From positions 1 to 64,000 of the forward strand of contig CACOUL010000001.1 of assembly GCA_902630355.1 (NCBI GenBank): a stretch of DNA of 64,000 bases, written 5' to 3'. Made by a program: the position numbers and the translations under genes. The notes below the pieces were generated by a model. It was not told where the DNA came from. It saw nothing but the letters and a program-made list of their open reading frames with translations, and searched no databases. This stretch comes from Planctomycetaceae bacterium. Its GTDB lineage: Bacteria > Planctomycetota > Planctomycetia > Pirellulales > UBA7805. Shown one piece after another: positions 47,837 through 57,013 of this stretch (positions are counted from its first letter, which is position 1; every line of letters starts with the position of its first letter).

Positions 47837-49366
47837 ATGACACGTTCGCTCCTGGAACCATTTGGCATCTCTGATCCACCTTTTGCGATTTCCATCGGTG
47901 GCAACTGGACTTCTGGAAATGGCGGCGACGTTCCGGTGCAGAGCCCGATCGACGCCACCCACCTCTCATCGATTCGATGGGCAACCCCCGAGCAGGCCGA
48001 GCCGGTCATTGCGGCAGCACAAAATGCATTCCGTGTACTCCGCGTCATTCCTCCGCCGCGGCGAGGCGAATTCGTACGCCGTTTCGCCGAGGTGCTGCGC
48101 GAATATCAGGAGCCATTGAGTGAATTGATCGTCCATGAGGTTGGTAAAATCACGGCTGAAGCGCGTGGTGAGGTCCAGGAAATGATCGACATATGCGACT
48201 TCGCCGTCGGTCTCTCCCGGCAACTCTACGGTAAAACCATTGCCAGCGAACGGCCCGAACACCGCATGGCCGAGCAGTGGCATCCTCTAGGCCCGATTGG
48301 TGTAATCTCCGCCTTCAATTTTCCTACCGCCGTGTGGGCCTGGAACGCCGCGATTGCGTGGGTTTGCGGCGATCCGGTCATCTGGAAACCATCCGAAAAG
48401 ACTCCGCTCACCGCGATCGCCTGCCAATCGCTATTCCAAAAGGCACTCGAGCGCGACAGTGATTTTCCGACTGATGCATCGAGCCTCCTGATCGGCGGCC
48501 GCGATGTGGGTGAAACGCTTGCCGCCGATCCCCGGCTTCCCCTTATTTCAGCCACCGGTTCGGTGCCGATGGGCAGGGCAGTGGCTCAAACCGTCGCCGC
48601 ACGGTTGGGCCGAAGTTTGCTTGAGCTCGGCGGAAACAATGCGATGATCGTCACTCCGACGGCAAACCGCAATCTCGCCGTCCGTTCGATTACCTTTTCT
48701 GCTGCCGGGACCTGCGGACAGCGGTGCACATCGCTTCGACGGCTCTTTGTCCATGAATCGATCGCGGATGAAATGGTTTCCACACTCCGCGGTGTATTTG
48801 ACAAGCTGCCAATCGGTGATCCGCGTCAAAGCGATACACTGGTTGGACCGCTCATCGACAAACAGGCCCTCGATCAAATGCAGAATGCGCTTCGCGAGGC
48901 AGAGACACAGGGCGGGACGGTACACGGCGGTCGACCCGTGACTGCAGATGTGCCGGCAGGGGGCGCCTACGTCGAACCGGCGCTCGTGGAGATTCGTCCC
49001 GACGCGCCCATCTTACAACACGAGACATTTGCTCCCATCCTCTACATCATCCGATATAAGACACTGCCTGAGGCGATTGAACTGCACAACGATGTCCCAC
49101 AGGGCCTCTCGTCGGCAATCCTCACCGGCGACGCCTCGGAGGCCGAACGATTTGTCTCACCGGCGGGGAGCGATTGCGGAATCGCCAACGTCAATATCGG
49201 TACCAGCGGTGCCGAAATAGGTGGCGCATTTGGAGGCGAAAAGGAAACGGGTGGTGGTCGGGAGTCGGGCAGCGATGCATGGAAGCAATACATGCGGCGC
49301 GCAACGAACACTATCAACTATTCAGACGATTTGCCGCTAGCCCAGGGCATCCGCTTCGACCTGTGA
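47837..49366 (+). CDS. ALDH7-family aldehyde dehydrogenase (alpha-aminoadipic semialdehyde dehydrogenase type)
   Basis: The 509-residue protein oxidises aminoadipate semialdehyde to 2-aminoadipate in lysine breakdown. It has SAFNFPTAVWAW, LELGGNNAMIV with the acid residue, the catalytic C297 in GQRCTSLRR, and the C-terminal NVNIGTSGAEIGG, GGEKETGGGRESGSD and QYMRRATNTINYS blocks that are the hallmark of antiquitin/ALDH7. Such close agreement makes the family call firm. It starts 33 bases after the saccharopine-dehydrogenase-like gene, and probably shares its transcript. Confidence 0.93.
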   Translation: MTRSLLEPFGISDPPFAISIGGNWTSGNGGDVPVQSPIDATHLSSIRWATPEQAEPVIAAAQNAFRVLRVIPPPRRGEFVRRFAEVLREYQEPLSELIVHEVGKITAEARGEVQEMIDICDFAVGLSRQLYGKTIASERPEHRMAEQWHPLGPIGVISAFNFPTAVWAWNAAIAWVCGDPVIWKPSEKTPLTAIACQSLFQKALERDSDFPTDASSLLIGGRDVGETLAADPRLPLISATGSVPMGRAVAQTVAARLGRSLLELGGNNAMIVTPTANRNLAVRSITFSAAGTCGQRCTSLRRLFVHESIADEMVSTLRGVFDKLPIGDPRQSDTLVGPLIDKQALDQMQNALREAETQGGTVHGGRPVTADVPAGGAYVEPALVEIRPDAPILQHETFAPILYIIRYKTLPEAIELHNDVPQGLSSAILTGDASEAERFVSPAGSDCGIANVNIGTSGAEIGGAFGGEKETGGGRESGSDAWKQYMRRATNTINYSDDLPLAQGIRFDL

Positions 49367-49411
49367 ATGCCGCACTGCACCGCAGCATTTCCTCGCTCCG
49401 GGTACCTCTCG

Positions 49412-50824
49412 CTACTCTCCCTGCTCAACTCGCCACCCAGGTTTGCGGACCGCATAGATTGCGAACGGCAACAGAGTAAAAATAATAAACCCGAGTGCTA
49501 CCACCGTCACATACGCGCCCCGCATGTCGTCACTCACATTCCCAGGGGGCAAAAACGCAAAACAGATTGCAACCAGCCCTGCCGCCGCTCCGACTATTGC
49601 CAATACCCACATTCCGACATTTCCGAACGGAACTCGGTACCTTCGCGGTACATCCGGATGCGTGTACCGCAAACGAACGCCCGCCGCGAACATGAGGAAA
49701 TACATCACGATATAGAGCATCGTGGGCACTACATTCATCAACCAGAATGCGATCTGTACATCAAAAAACAAATAGATCGTTGAAATCGCCGTAAAGATGA
49801 AGCCCTGGAACACGAGAATTCGCTGATGGACTGCGTGTTTATTTTCCTTCTGCCAAAACGGTGATAAGGTGCCATCGCGTCCTGCGACAAGCAAGCCACG
49901 GGTTGGTGCAGGAATCCAGTTATTGACCTCTCCCACCATTCCGAGCGCGATGATCAGTCCCGCAACCGGAAGAAGCGGTAGCAAGCCCGTCGCCGCAAAC
50001 ATCCGTTCTATCGCCTGCATAATTCCTGCATCAAGATTAATTTCGCCAGCGGGAACCACCATCGCAATAGCCAGGGCGATTAATGTAACGAGCACCAGTG
50101 CAATGCACGCCGAAAATATGATTGCAATCGGATAGTCGCGCCTTGGATTTTTCGCAGATGCCGCATTCGAAGCGGATGCTTCAATGCCTGCGAACGTCAG
50201 AAATGCGCCGACAATAAATGACAACTTATCCACATCCGTAAAGTCGGGAACCAATTGGTCCCACGAAATTTCGCAACCGACTTGATTGCCTTTGCCGAGG
50301 TAGATGAGCGCTAGGGTGAACATAAAAAGGATCGGCACGATACGACCGAAGATTGTGCAGATCGTAGCCACCGCGCCGCTCGTCTTCATCCCGAACAGGT
50401 TGGTCAGCGTGAGAATCCAGAAAAGACCGTTAACGGAATAAAAAATATACCAGTTATTATCCTTCAACTCCGGATCGATTCCGTAGGACGCCGCAACGAT
50501 CGTGACGGTAAGGATAGACGGAAACCAGATGACGTTTTCGATCCATTGCTGCCAAACGGCAATGAACCCAAATCGTTCACCGAAGGCCTGTTTCACCCAT
50601 ACATAAACACCGCCGTCTTCCGGCCAACCGGTCGCCAACTCGGCTGAAATCAATGCCGACGGCATCAAAAAAACCGCTGCTACAAAAAGGTAGATGAAGA
50701 TGAGGGAAATTCCATATTCCGCCATGGAAGGCGCACCGTGAATGCTGGTGATAATCCCAGTCGTGATCATCACCAACCCGAACACCGTTAGCGTTCGTTC
50801 AGGCTTCTGACTCGCATCGATCAT
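49412..50824 (-). CDS. APC-superfamily amino-acid permease
   Basis: The start is the ATG at 50824 (MIDASQKPERTL); the frame extends to 50941 without support. The 470-residue protein has about twelve hydrophobic segments and the APC-typical first helix (ITTGIITSIHGAPSM) and GWPEDGGVYVWVKQAFGERFGF loop of the glutamate/GABA-antiporter-like branch. GIEASASNAASAKNPRRDYP is the conserved loop in the family. It is convergent with the ALDH7 gene and divergent from hglS, so it may import lysine or another amino acid for this cluster; that is context only. Confidence 0.88.
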   Translation of the reverse strand: MIDASQKPERTLTVFGLVMITTGIITSIHGAPSMAEYGISLIFIYLFVAAVFLMPSALISAELATGWPEDGGVYVWVKQAFGERFGFIAVWQQWIENVIWFPSILTVTIVAASYGIDPELKDNNWYIFYSVNGLFWILTLTNLFGMKTSGAVATICTIFGRIVPILFMFTLALIYLGKGNQVGCEISWDQLVPDFTDVDKLSFIVGAFLTFAGIEASASNAASAKNPRRDYPIAIIFSACIALVLVTLIALAIAMVVPAGEINLDAGIMQAIERMFAATGLLPLLPVAGLIIALGMVGEVNNWIPAPTRGLLVAGRDGTLSPFWQKENKHAVHQRILVFQGFIFTAISTIYLFFDVQIAFWLMNVVPTMLYIVMYFLMFAAGVRLRYTHPDVPRRYRVPFGNVGMWVLAIVGAAAGLVAICFAFLPPGNVSDDMRGAYVTVVALGFIIFTLLPFAIYAVRKPGWRVEQGE

Positions 50825-50873
50825 TTGGTGCACCCGCTTCAGACTATTGGACGCGGTGGCCGTATATCCCTCT

Positions 50874-50890
50874 CGGGCCCCGGGGGCCCG
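50874..50890. promoter_or_regulatory. GC palindrome in the permease/hglS spacer
   Basis: CGGGCCCC and GGGGCCCG flank one G, a perfect 17-bp palindrome 50 bases upstream of the permease ATG. It could be a leader hairpin or operator. At 51066-51071 a TTGACA lies 54 bases upstream of the hglS ATG but no -10 box with good spacing follows. Confidence 0.4.
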
Positions 50891-51124
50891 ATTGTAACAT
50901 ATGAAAACCACATTTTGCCTATACCCCGAACCGTCCTTCACAGCGAAACGAGCAGCCCGCCCGATTTTAGCCGTAATCTAGAAAACAAGCCGATCCTCCG
51001 GTACGTATCTACCAGTAAGTGAACCACCACACCGCTATGCGGGAAGTTGTTCTTTCGAATCAATATTGACAGAATGGGCTTGCTTTCCAGCTTTGTGCAT
51101 CTCCCACGGAGAGAAGGAGCCTCT

Positions 51125-52054
51125 ATGAATGCCTTACCCGGACTCGACCAAACACTTCACGGTCTGATGAGTCGTTACCGCCAACGGGTACCCGATGTCG
51201 GAAAAATAACATCTTCCCTGATTCAGCGGGGCACCGTCGACAGCCCCGAAGATCTCGCCAATGACCATGTGGCATTCCGGACACTCGGGGTTGAACACCT
51301 AGGCATCGCGTCGCTTGAAAAAATATTCCTGGCGTACGGCTATCAAAAACGCGATTATTATCGTTTTGATAACAAAAAACTTAATGCGTATTGGTATGCT
51401 CCTCCGGAACCTTCGTATCCTCGGATCTTTATCAGCGAATTGTGCGTCGACGAACTGAGCCCGGAGGCACAACAAATCATCCGCGATTATACGGGCACCG
51501 TAAAAGGCGACCCGGTCGAGAATATTGATATCAGCAAATGGGAACAGGTCGATCGCTTCCTCCACAGTTCGCTCTGGGAGTTACTCACCTGGGAGCACTA
51601 CTCAAAACTCCTCGAAGAAAGTGAATATGCCGCATGGGCGCTTTACAATCGCTATTACCTCAATCACTTCACTATCAGTGTTCATGAATTACCTGATGGC
51701 TACAACACGCTCGAGGATTTCAACGCCTTTTTGGAGTCAATCGGCGTAACTCTCAACGATTCGGGAGGTACGATCAAAATGTCTCCGGACGGCCTCCTTA
51801 AGCAGAGCAGTACGGTGGCGCAAATCGTCTCAAGCGAATTCCGATCCGGTAAAGACGACATTGTAAAACGTGATATTTCCGGGTCCTATGTGGAGTTCGC
51901 TGAGCGACTGCCACTCCCCGAACACGCGCACCTTCCCCCTAAGGAGCTAAAACGCGAACATCGTCGCGATGGCTTCGAAGCGGGTAACGCCGATCGCATT
52001 TTTGAAAGCACCTATACTTCCCAGACTAATCGTGCCGACACATCGGATCACTAG
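51125..52054 (+). CDS. hglS: 2-oxoadipate dioxygenase/decarboxylase (DUF1338, HglS/YdcJ family)
   Basis: The ATG at 51125 follows GAAGGAG by about six bases; an earlier frame opening is rejected. The 309-residue protein is a DUF1338 member: DHVAFRTLGV near 47-56, LEKIFLAYGYQKRDYY, PRIFISEL and SYVEFAERLP. In Pseudomonas putida this iron enzyme converts 2-oxoadipate to D-2-hydroxyglutarate and CO2 in lysine breakdown. Candidate iron ligands here are H48, H181 or H187, and E257. It lies downstream of the saccharopine-dehydrogenase/ALDH7 pair and supports a lysine pathway. Confidence 0.88.
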   Translation: MNALPGLDQTLHGLMSRYRQRVPDVGKITSSLIQRGTVDSPEDLANDHVAFRTLGVEHLGIASLEKIFLAYGYQKRDYYRFDNKKLNAYWYAPPEPSYPRIFISELCVDELSPEAQQIIRDYTGTVKGDPVENIDISKWEQVDRFLHSSLWELLTWEHYSKLLEESEYAAWALYNRYYLNHFTISVHELPDGYNTLEDFNAFLESIGVTLNDSGGTIKMSPDGLLKQSSTVAQIVSSEFRSGKDDIVKRDISGSYVEFAERLPLPEHAHLPPKELKREHRRDGFEAGNADRIFESTYTSQTNRADTSDH

Positions 52055-52093
52055 CCCGTTATCACCGCGCTCGGCCCATCTGAGGCGATTCTC

Positions 52094-53296
52094 ATGTCAA
52101 CGCGTTTCAGCGAAACACTCGACACACTCGAGCAACGCTTCAATGCCCTTAAGCCAGAAGTTGAGCTCTCGGTCAGTGATGACGAGTTAGATATCGAAGG
52201 ACACGTCGTTGTCTGGTCGACCCGGAACGCCATCGGCGGACCACTCGGCCGCTGCGGCAAGGGTGGAACGCGGATCACACCCACACTCACGCTCGATGAA
52301 GTCCGGCGACTGGCACGGACACAATCGCTCAAAAATGCGGCTGCGGGGCTTCCGCTCGGTGGCGCAAAGTCGGGTCTCCGCGCCGATCCCCAGGGCGACG
52401 ATTTTGAGAGGCAGTATCGGCAGTTTGTTCAACTGGTTGCCCCCGCGCTCCGCCAAAATGGTGGACGCTGGGGCGGGTTCGGATTCGATCTCGGGGCCCA
52501 GCCGATTCACGCTCAATGGGCCTGCGACGAGCTTGATCGCCTCGATGTCTTCACCGGCAAACCGGTCGAAATGGGTGGAACCGATTACGACAAGGAGGGG
52601 ATCGCCGGGCTCGGTGTCACCGAGGCAGCGATCACGCTTCTGAGCGAACGGGGCAGGGCGGTTGAGGGCGCCACCGCGGCTGTCCAAGGACTCGGGGCGA
52701 TGGGCGCCGCAGTCTGCCGCTATGCGGTCGAGCGGGGCATGCGACTGATGCTCATATGCGACCCCCGTATAGATGGCTGCTGGAGCATACCCGAAGCCAC
52801 ACAACCCGAACTGATGCAGAGCATCTCCACCATGGATTTTGTGACAACGAAACGTACTCTCGAGTCAGCCGGCCTCGCCCCCATGCCGCTCGATTCCATT
52901 TTAGAAGCGGACGTCGACGTATTATTTCCTTGTGCCGTGCAAGATGTCATCGGAGCAAAAAACGCTCACCTCGTGGAAAGTCGTTCCGTCGTCGAGGGAG
53001 CCAATAATCCGGTCACCGCGGACGGACGCTCTGCGCTCTTTTCCCGCGGCATCGACGTGATCCCCGATATCATCGCCAATCCGGGAGGCGCAATTGCCGC
53101 CTTCGTCGAGCTCACATCTAAAGTTTCCATCGAGGAAAATATCCGCACCGGCGCCAAATCACTCGAGGCCAAACAAATCACGCGCAATCGCGTGGCCGAA
53201 AACGTGCGTGAGGTCCTACACTTGGCCGGCGAATCAAACTCCAGCCCGGTCGAAGCGGCGCACTATCTGGCGTACCAACGTATTTTCTCCGCATAA
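52094..53296 (+). CDS. Glu/Leu/Phe/Val dehydrogenase-family protein, divergent
   Basis: The 400-residue protein has the family's substrate domain with LPLGGAKSGLRADP, where the lysine is the usual catalytic position, and an NAD-binding domain with VQGLGAMGAAV near 200. The usual glycine-rich APDVGT block is replaced by GGFGFDLGAQPIH, so the substrate may differ from glutamate. NPGGAIAAFVE is the C-terminal family mark. It starts 39 bases after hglS and probably recycles an amino or keto acid for that pathway, which is inference. Confidence 0.82.
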   Translation: MSTRFSETLDTLEQRFNALKPEVELSVSDDELDIEGHVVVWSTRNAIGGPLGRCGKGGTRITPTLTLDEVRRLARTQSLKNAAAGLPLGGAKSGLRADPQGDDFERQYRQFVQLVAPALRQNGGRWGGFGFDLGAQPIHAQWACDELDRLDVFTGKPVEMGGTDYDKEGIAGLGVTEAAITLLSERGRAVEGATAAVQGLGAMGAAVCRYAVERGMRLMLICDPRIDGCWSIPEATQPELMQSISTMDFVTTKRTLESAGLAPMPLDSILEADVDVLFPCAVQDVIGAKNAHLVESRSVVEGANNPVTADGRSALFSRGIDVIPDIIANPGGAIAAFVELTSKVSIEENIRTGAKSLEAKQITRNRVAENVREVLHLAGESNSSPVEAAHYLAYQRIFSA

Positions 53297-53308
53297 CACA
53301 CGCAGCGA

Positions 53309-54550
53309 TCACGTCTCGGTCGCACTCGAACTCGGCGTTCCGAGCTTCCATGCCGCGACGATCGATAAGAAAAGGATTGCAATATAAATCGATAAAACAT
53401 GCTGATATGCCTCGAGTGGATGCCAATCACCAGCCCCGATAAAAAAACCTGGCATGACCTGAAGGATTGCTCCCAGAAGGCAACCTGCGCCATTCACCAG
53501 GGCAATTGTCGTTCCGGCATACCGCGGGGGTATCGCGTCGCACGCCACGCCAAAGATCGCCACCGACGTGCCGAGAAAGAGTCCACTTACGACAAGATTC
53601 AACACGAGTGCCCAATAGGGAATGATCAGCGGAATGAATATCAAACCTGCCACGCCCGCCAGCGATCCAGCAGCCCCCGCTAGCAAAAGCGGGCGGCGAT
53701 TGGTTAGTCGGTCGGCCAGGACACCGGTGAGTGGTGCCGAAACGGCGAGGCCTACAAAAATCCAACTGTTCAGATTGACCGATTCGATCTTATCGAACCC
53801 GAATGCATTCTGGAGACGGATATCCCAAAGCCCGCCAAACCCGAACGCAGTGCCGATCATTCCACCATAAAAGATAAGGGCCCAGAGAACCGTGGGGTTG
53901 CGCAGCAGGACCCTGAGTGCATCGATGACCTCCACCCTCGAGGAACGATCCTCCATGCCCGGAGGCCGGTCCCGTACGATCAGTGCACAGAGAAGTCCGA
54001 TCGCAAAGCCAGCGACCGCAAGGCCTATCATAATCGTTCGCCATGATACCCCGTCCGTAAGCAGCAGGGCAAAACCCGACTCTCCCCCCACCGCGCCAAT
54101 GCCGAACAGAAAATCGATCAGGCCCATGGCAAGGACAAAAAAAGATCCTGCGATCCACCGCCTCGCCAGCAAACCCGCTCCTGGGAACCCGAATGCCGCG
54201 AAGAGCCCGAGAAGGCAACGAAAAAGAATCGCCGATCCAAGCGTATTGCATTGCGAAAATCCGTACGCTGCGGCGCCACACAGCGAGGCCGAAATCCCGA
54301 GAAGCCAACGGGGACTCAGGCGATCGAGAAGCCAACCCGCCGGAACCTGCATGAGCGCATAGGTAAAAAGAAACGAACCGGAAAGAAGGCTCGAATCGAG
54401 AAGCGATAACTTCAGGTCCTCTGAAATATCTTTTTCAAGTGACCCATATCCGATCTGAATCGCCAACTGATAGATCGGAAAGAGCGTGGCGATGGCCCAG
54501 ATGATCCATCCCCGGACATTGTATCCCCCACGCAAGCTGCTTGACATCAT
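53309..54550 (-). CDS. Major facilitator superfamily transporter
   Basis: The 413-residue protein has twelve predicted hydrophobic segments, with the MFS motif A-like DRLSPRWLLG after helix 2 (about residue 75) and DRLTNRRPLL between the halves. Two ATGs stand together at the start. The nearest family type looks like sugar-acid or hexuronate transporters, but the substrate cannot be read. It is downstream of the DMFase-like gene on the same strand, 37 bases away, and convergent with the GDH-family gene. Confidence 0.88.
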   Translation of the reverse strand: MMSSSLRGGYNVRGWIIWAIATLFPIYQLAIQIGYGSLEKDISEDLKLSLLDSSLLSGSFLFTYALMQVPAGWLLDRLSPRWLLGISASLCGAAAYGFSQCNTLGSAILFRCLLGLFAAFGFPGAGLLARRWIAGSFFVLAMGLIDFLFGIGAVGGESGFALLLTDGVSWRTIMIGLAVAGFAIGLLCALIVRDRPPGMEDRSSRVEVIDALRVLLRNPTVLWALIFYGGMIGTAFGFGGLWDIRLQNAFGFDKIESVNLNSWIFVGLAVSAPLTGVLADRLTNRRPLLLAGAAGSLAGVAGLIFIPLIIPYWALVLNLVVSGLFLGTSVAIFGVACDAIPPRYAGTTIALVNGAGCLLGAILQVMPGFFIGAGDWHPLEAYQHVLSIYIAILFLSIVAAWKLGTPSSSATET

Positions 54551-54587
54551 AAGCCCCCATCACGCACCGACTGTCTCCGGTGGACCA

Positions 54588-56957
54588 TTATGCCTTGGAA
54601 TCGGTACGGCGGGGAACGCCGAAATGATGCATCGCATTACGTACAATCATCGAGAGCTTCGGATCAGCAGAAAGTGCCCATCCAATGGCAATCGCACCGA
54701 AATGCAGCACATTTCCACCTCGGGGACGCTCCCAATAGATCATTTCGGCGGAAATTCCATCTCGCGTTCGCGCAGGGTTCGTAAAATAGTCGAAGGTGCC
54801 TCCCCCCGCATCCCGATAACCCTCTGCCAGCGTCACAATGCCTGCCGGCTCGTCGTCGGGAAGCACGGCGCCCCGAGGGATGTGCGTGGTGACCAGTGCG
54901 AGCGTCGGGAGCCGAACGTCCCATTCGTGCCCGACGGCGTGGGGCAACCCTCCGTCTGGCGCATGACCGAATGTGTCGCCTCGCGCAAGGCCCACCACCT
55001 CCGGCTCGTGGAATAGAAAATGGTCCTCCGCCACCGTATGGTAGACCCCATAGTCTTCCTTCTTCTGAAGCCCGTCCCAACCGATGCAGGCGAGTCCTAC
55101 GAAGTGGTATTCCGGGAAGCCGCACTCCCGCAGGAGACTGCCTCGATTCCCATCCTGGCTATGCCAGGTCTCACCCATCGGTGCTGCGCGACGTCCGCCG
55201 ATACGGGCATCGTATTTACGGCACTCCATCACCGAACCGTCGGCACTGTAGCTCGTCCTCCAGAAAAATGTATTACCGCTCATCACAATCAAATTTCCAC
55301 CCTGCGACAAATACTTATCAAGTCCCTCAAACGCCTCAGCAGACCAATACTCGCTATGTCCGTTCACGATAGCGACGCGGTAATCGTTTAGGAGCTGAGG
55401 ATTGTTGTGCAAGTCCCAATCAGTAACAACATCGTAATCATAGGCGGCTGCAGGATCGTAGACTCCATCAAGCCAACGATGCGTAAAGAGTTCACCTCGC
55501 ATCAAATGACTGTAATCGACTTCTTTCGGGCTGAATAAATTGTCGGCGCCCGCCCCGGGCCAAGGACGATTGACGCCTAAGTAGTAGGTGGGCTGCCCGG
55601 CACGATGATTGTGATAGCAACAATACGTTGGCGCATCGGGCAAACTCGGTGCGTTCCAGTCGCGGCCAGCCGGTCGCGGACGTGGAAACGGAGCGCAATT
55701 GTATGCCAACCAAGTCGATGTGCTGCAGATCATCAGGATAGGCGCCGCAGGCCGCTGACTATTTTTCCTCACAATGAATGTGCAGTCGTACTGCATCGGT
55801 TTGCCGTCCCAGACATAATGGAATCGGCCGACGTAGACTCCACTCGGTGCGTCGCGAGCAATCGCCACGCGGTGACTTTCATCCCAGCGGCAATCGACGA
55901 GGTCATCGCTACAAAAACGAAGCCCATGGCCGCGGCCTCCATCCTGCGCCGGGTCGTAGTCCTGCCCGTAGCGTGCGATCGATTCAGCTCGAAAGGAGGG
56001 GCCGCCGATCTGCCACGAGCCATGATTGATAATTTGGCCCTGTCGTTGGTTTTTTTTGATATCGCGGACCGTATCACCCGACTCCTCATCAAGCGGCCAA
56101 CAGGCAAGAATCGACTCGTCATCGACACTCGGCACTTTCAAGCCGCGAATTCGGTAGCGATCCGCCACTTCCTCTGCCGAAAGGGAACGTCGGTAAAGAA
56201 CCGGCATCGCGATATCGCCGTCAAGAAAGCCCGCAGCGCCTTCCGTACCCCCCGTCGCACCAAGGCGTAACGGCGCAGCAAACAATCGCAGAGGTTCTTC
56301 TAGCGCCGTAGACGCAACGAGGACGCCATCGGAATAGAGTCGAACCTGTTCGCCACTTATGGTGATTACCACATGGGTCCATACGCGGCGAGCCAAACGC
56401 TGCCGTTCCGCTTTGAGAGATTGTTTTTTTCCTTCTCCGTCGGTCCAACTCCATTCAACCCGACTATCGGCATCAAGATAGAGGCCGCATCCCTCCGTAT
56501 CGGATACGGATTGAGTAACGATCCCTTGACGCCGATTGAAGCCCCAGGGTCGGACCCAGCACTCCACCGAAAGCCCCTCGGCGATTTCACCCTCCTGAAG
56601 GCCCTCCGGGACGTTGACGTACGATCCGAGATGGATGGGCTGTACGCTTGGCGCGTCCTCACGTAACGTCGCCAGTTCAACATCCGAGTTCGGGTCATCG
56701 ACTTCACCTGCTAATCGAAGTACGCGAAGCTTATACGGCACAGACGAACTGACGCGAAATACAGCCTCGTCTCCTGCGGCGATACTTTTTTGCGCATAAG
56801 CGTGGAGACCGGGAAGCGCGAGCGACTGATGCGGCGGTATGCCCGATCGCTCCATGTCCGGAATCGCCCCTTCACCGGACGACTGTCCACCGAGAGACAA
56901 TCCGGCCGTTAGGCCGGCAGATAACTTGAGAAATTGGCGACGCGATTCTGTGGTCAT
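54588..56957 (-). CDS. N,N-dimethylformamidase large-subunit-like protein with LamG domain, Tat-exported
   Basis: The 789-residue protein has a Tat signal (SRRQFLKLSA), a LamG/concanavalin-like domain at about 100-270 (GLSVECWVRPWGF, VTISGEQVRLYSDGV), and a large C-terminal domain like the DMFase large subunit: LMICSTSTWLAYNC, the CYHNHRAG region and VNGHSEYWSAEAFEG with a conserved Glu-Tyr pair near the probable iron site. DMFase hydrolyses an amide; relatives in planctomycetes are many and their substrates unknown. No DMFase small subunit is adjacent. The neighbouring MFS genes may move a substrate. Confidence 0.85.
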   Translation of the reverse strand: MTTESRRQFLKLSAGLTAGLSLGGQSSGEGAIPDMERSGIPPHQSLALPGLHAYAQKSIAAGDEAVFRVSSSVPYKLRVLRLAGEVDDPNSDVELATLREDAPSVQPIHLGSYVNVPEGLQEGEIAEGLSVECWVRPWGFNRRQGIVTQSVSDTEGCGLYLDADSRVEWSWTDGEGKKQSLKAERQRLARRVWTHVVITISGEQVRLYSDGVLVASTALEEPLRLFAAPLRLGATGGTEGAAGFLDGDIAMPVLYRRSLSAEEVADRYRIRGLKVPSVDDESILACWPLDEESGDTVRDIKKNQRQGQIINHGSWQIGGPSFRAESIARYGQDYDPAQDGGRGHGLRFCSDDLVDCRWDESHRVAIARDAPSGVYVGRFHYVWDGKPMQYDCTFIVRKNSQRPAAPILMICSTSTWLAYNCAPFPRPRPAGRDWNAPSLPDAPTYCCYHNHRAGQPTYYLGVNRPWPGAGADNLFSPKEVDYSHLMRGELFTHRWLDGVYDPAAAYDYDVVTDWDLHNNPQLLNDYRVAIVNGHSEYWSAEAFEGLDKYLSQGGNLIVMSGNTFFWRTSYSADGSVMECRKYDARIGGRRAAPMGETWHSQDGNRGSLLRECGFPEYHFVGLACIGWDGLQKKEDYGVYHTVAEDHFLFHEPEVVGLARGDTFGHAPDGGLPHAVGHEWDVRLPTLALVTTHIPRGAVLPDDEPAGIVTLAEGYRDAGGGTFDYFTNPARTRDGISAEMIYWERPRGGNVLHFGAIAIGWALSADPKLSMIVRNAMHHFGVPRRTDSKA

Positions 56958-57013
56958 CGATCCTCTTTCGGCTATGCCCTCCTTCAGAGTATAAGCTGAC
57001 CCCGCGAGCGTGC

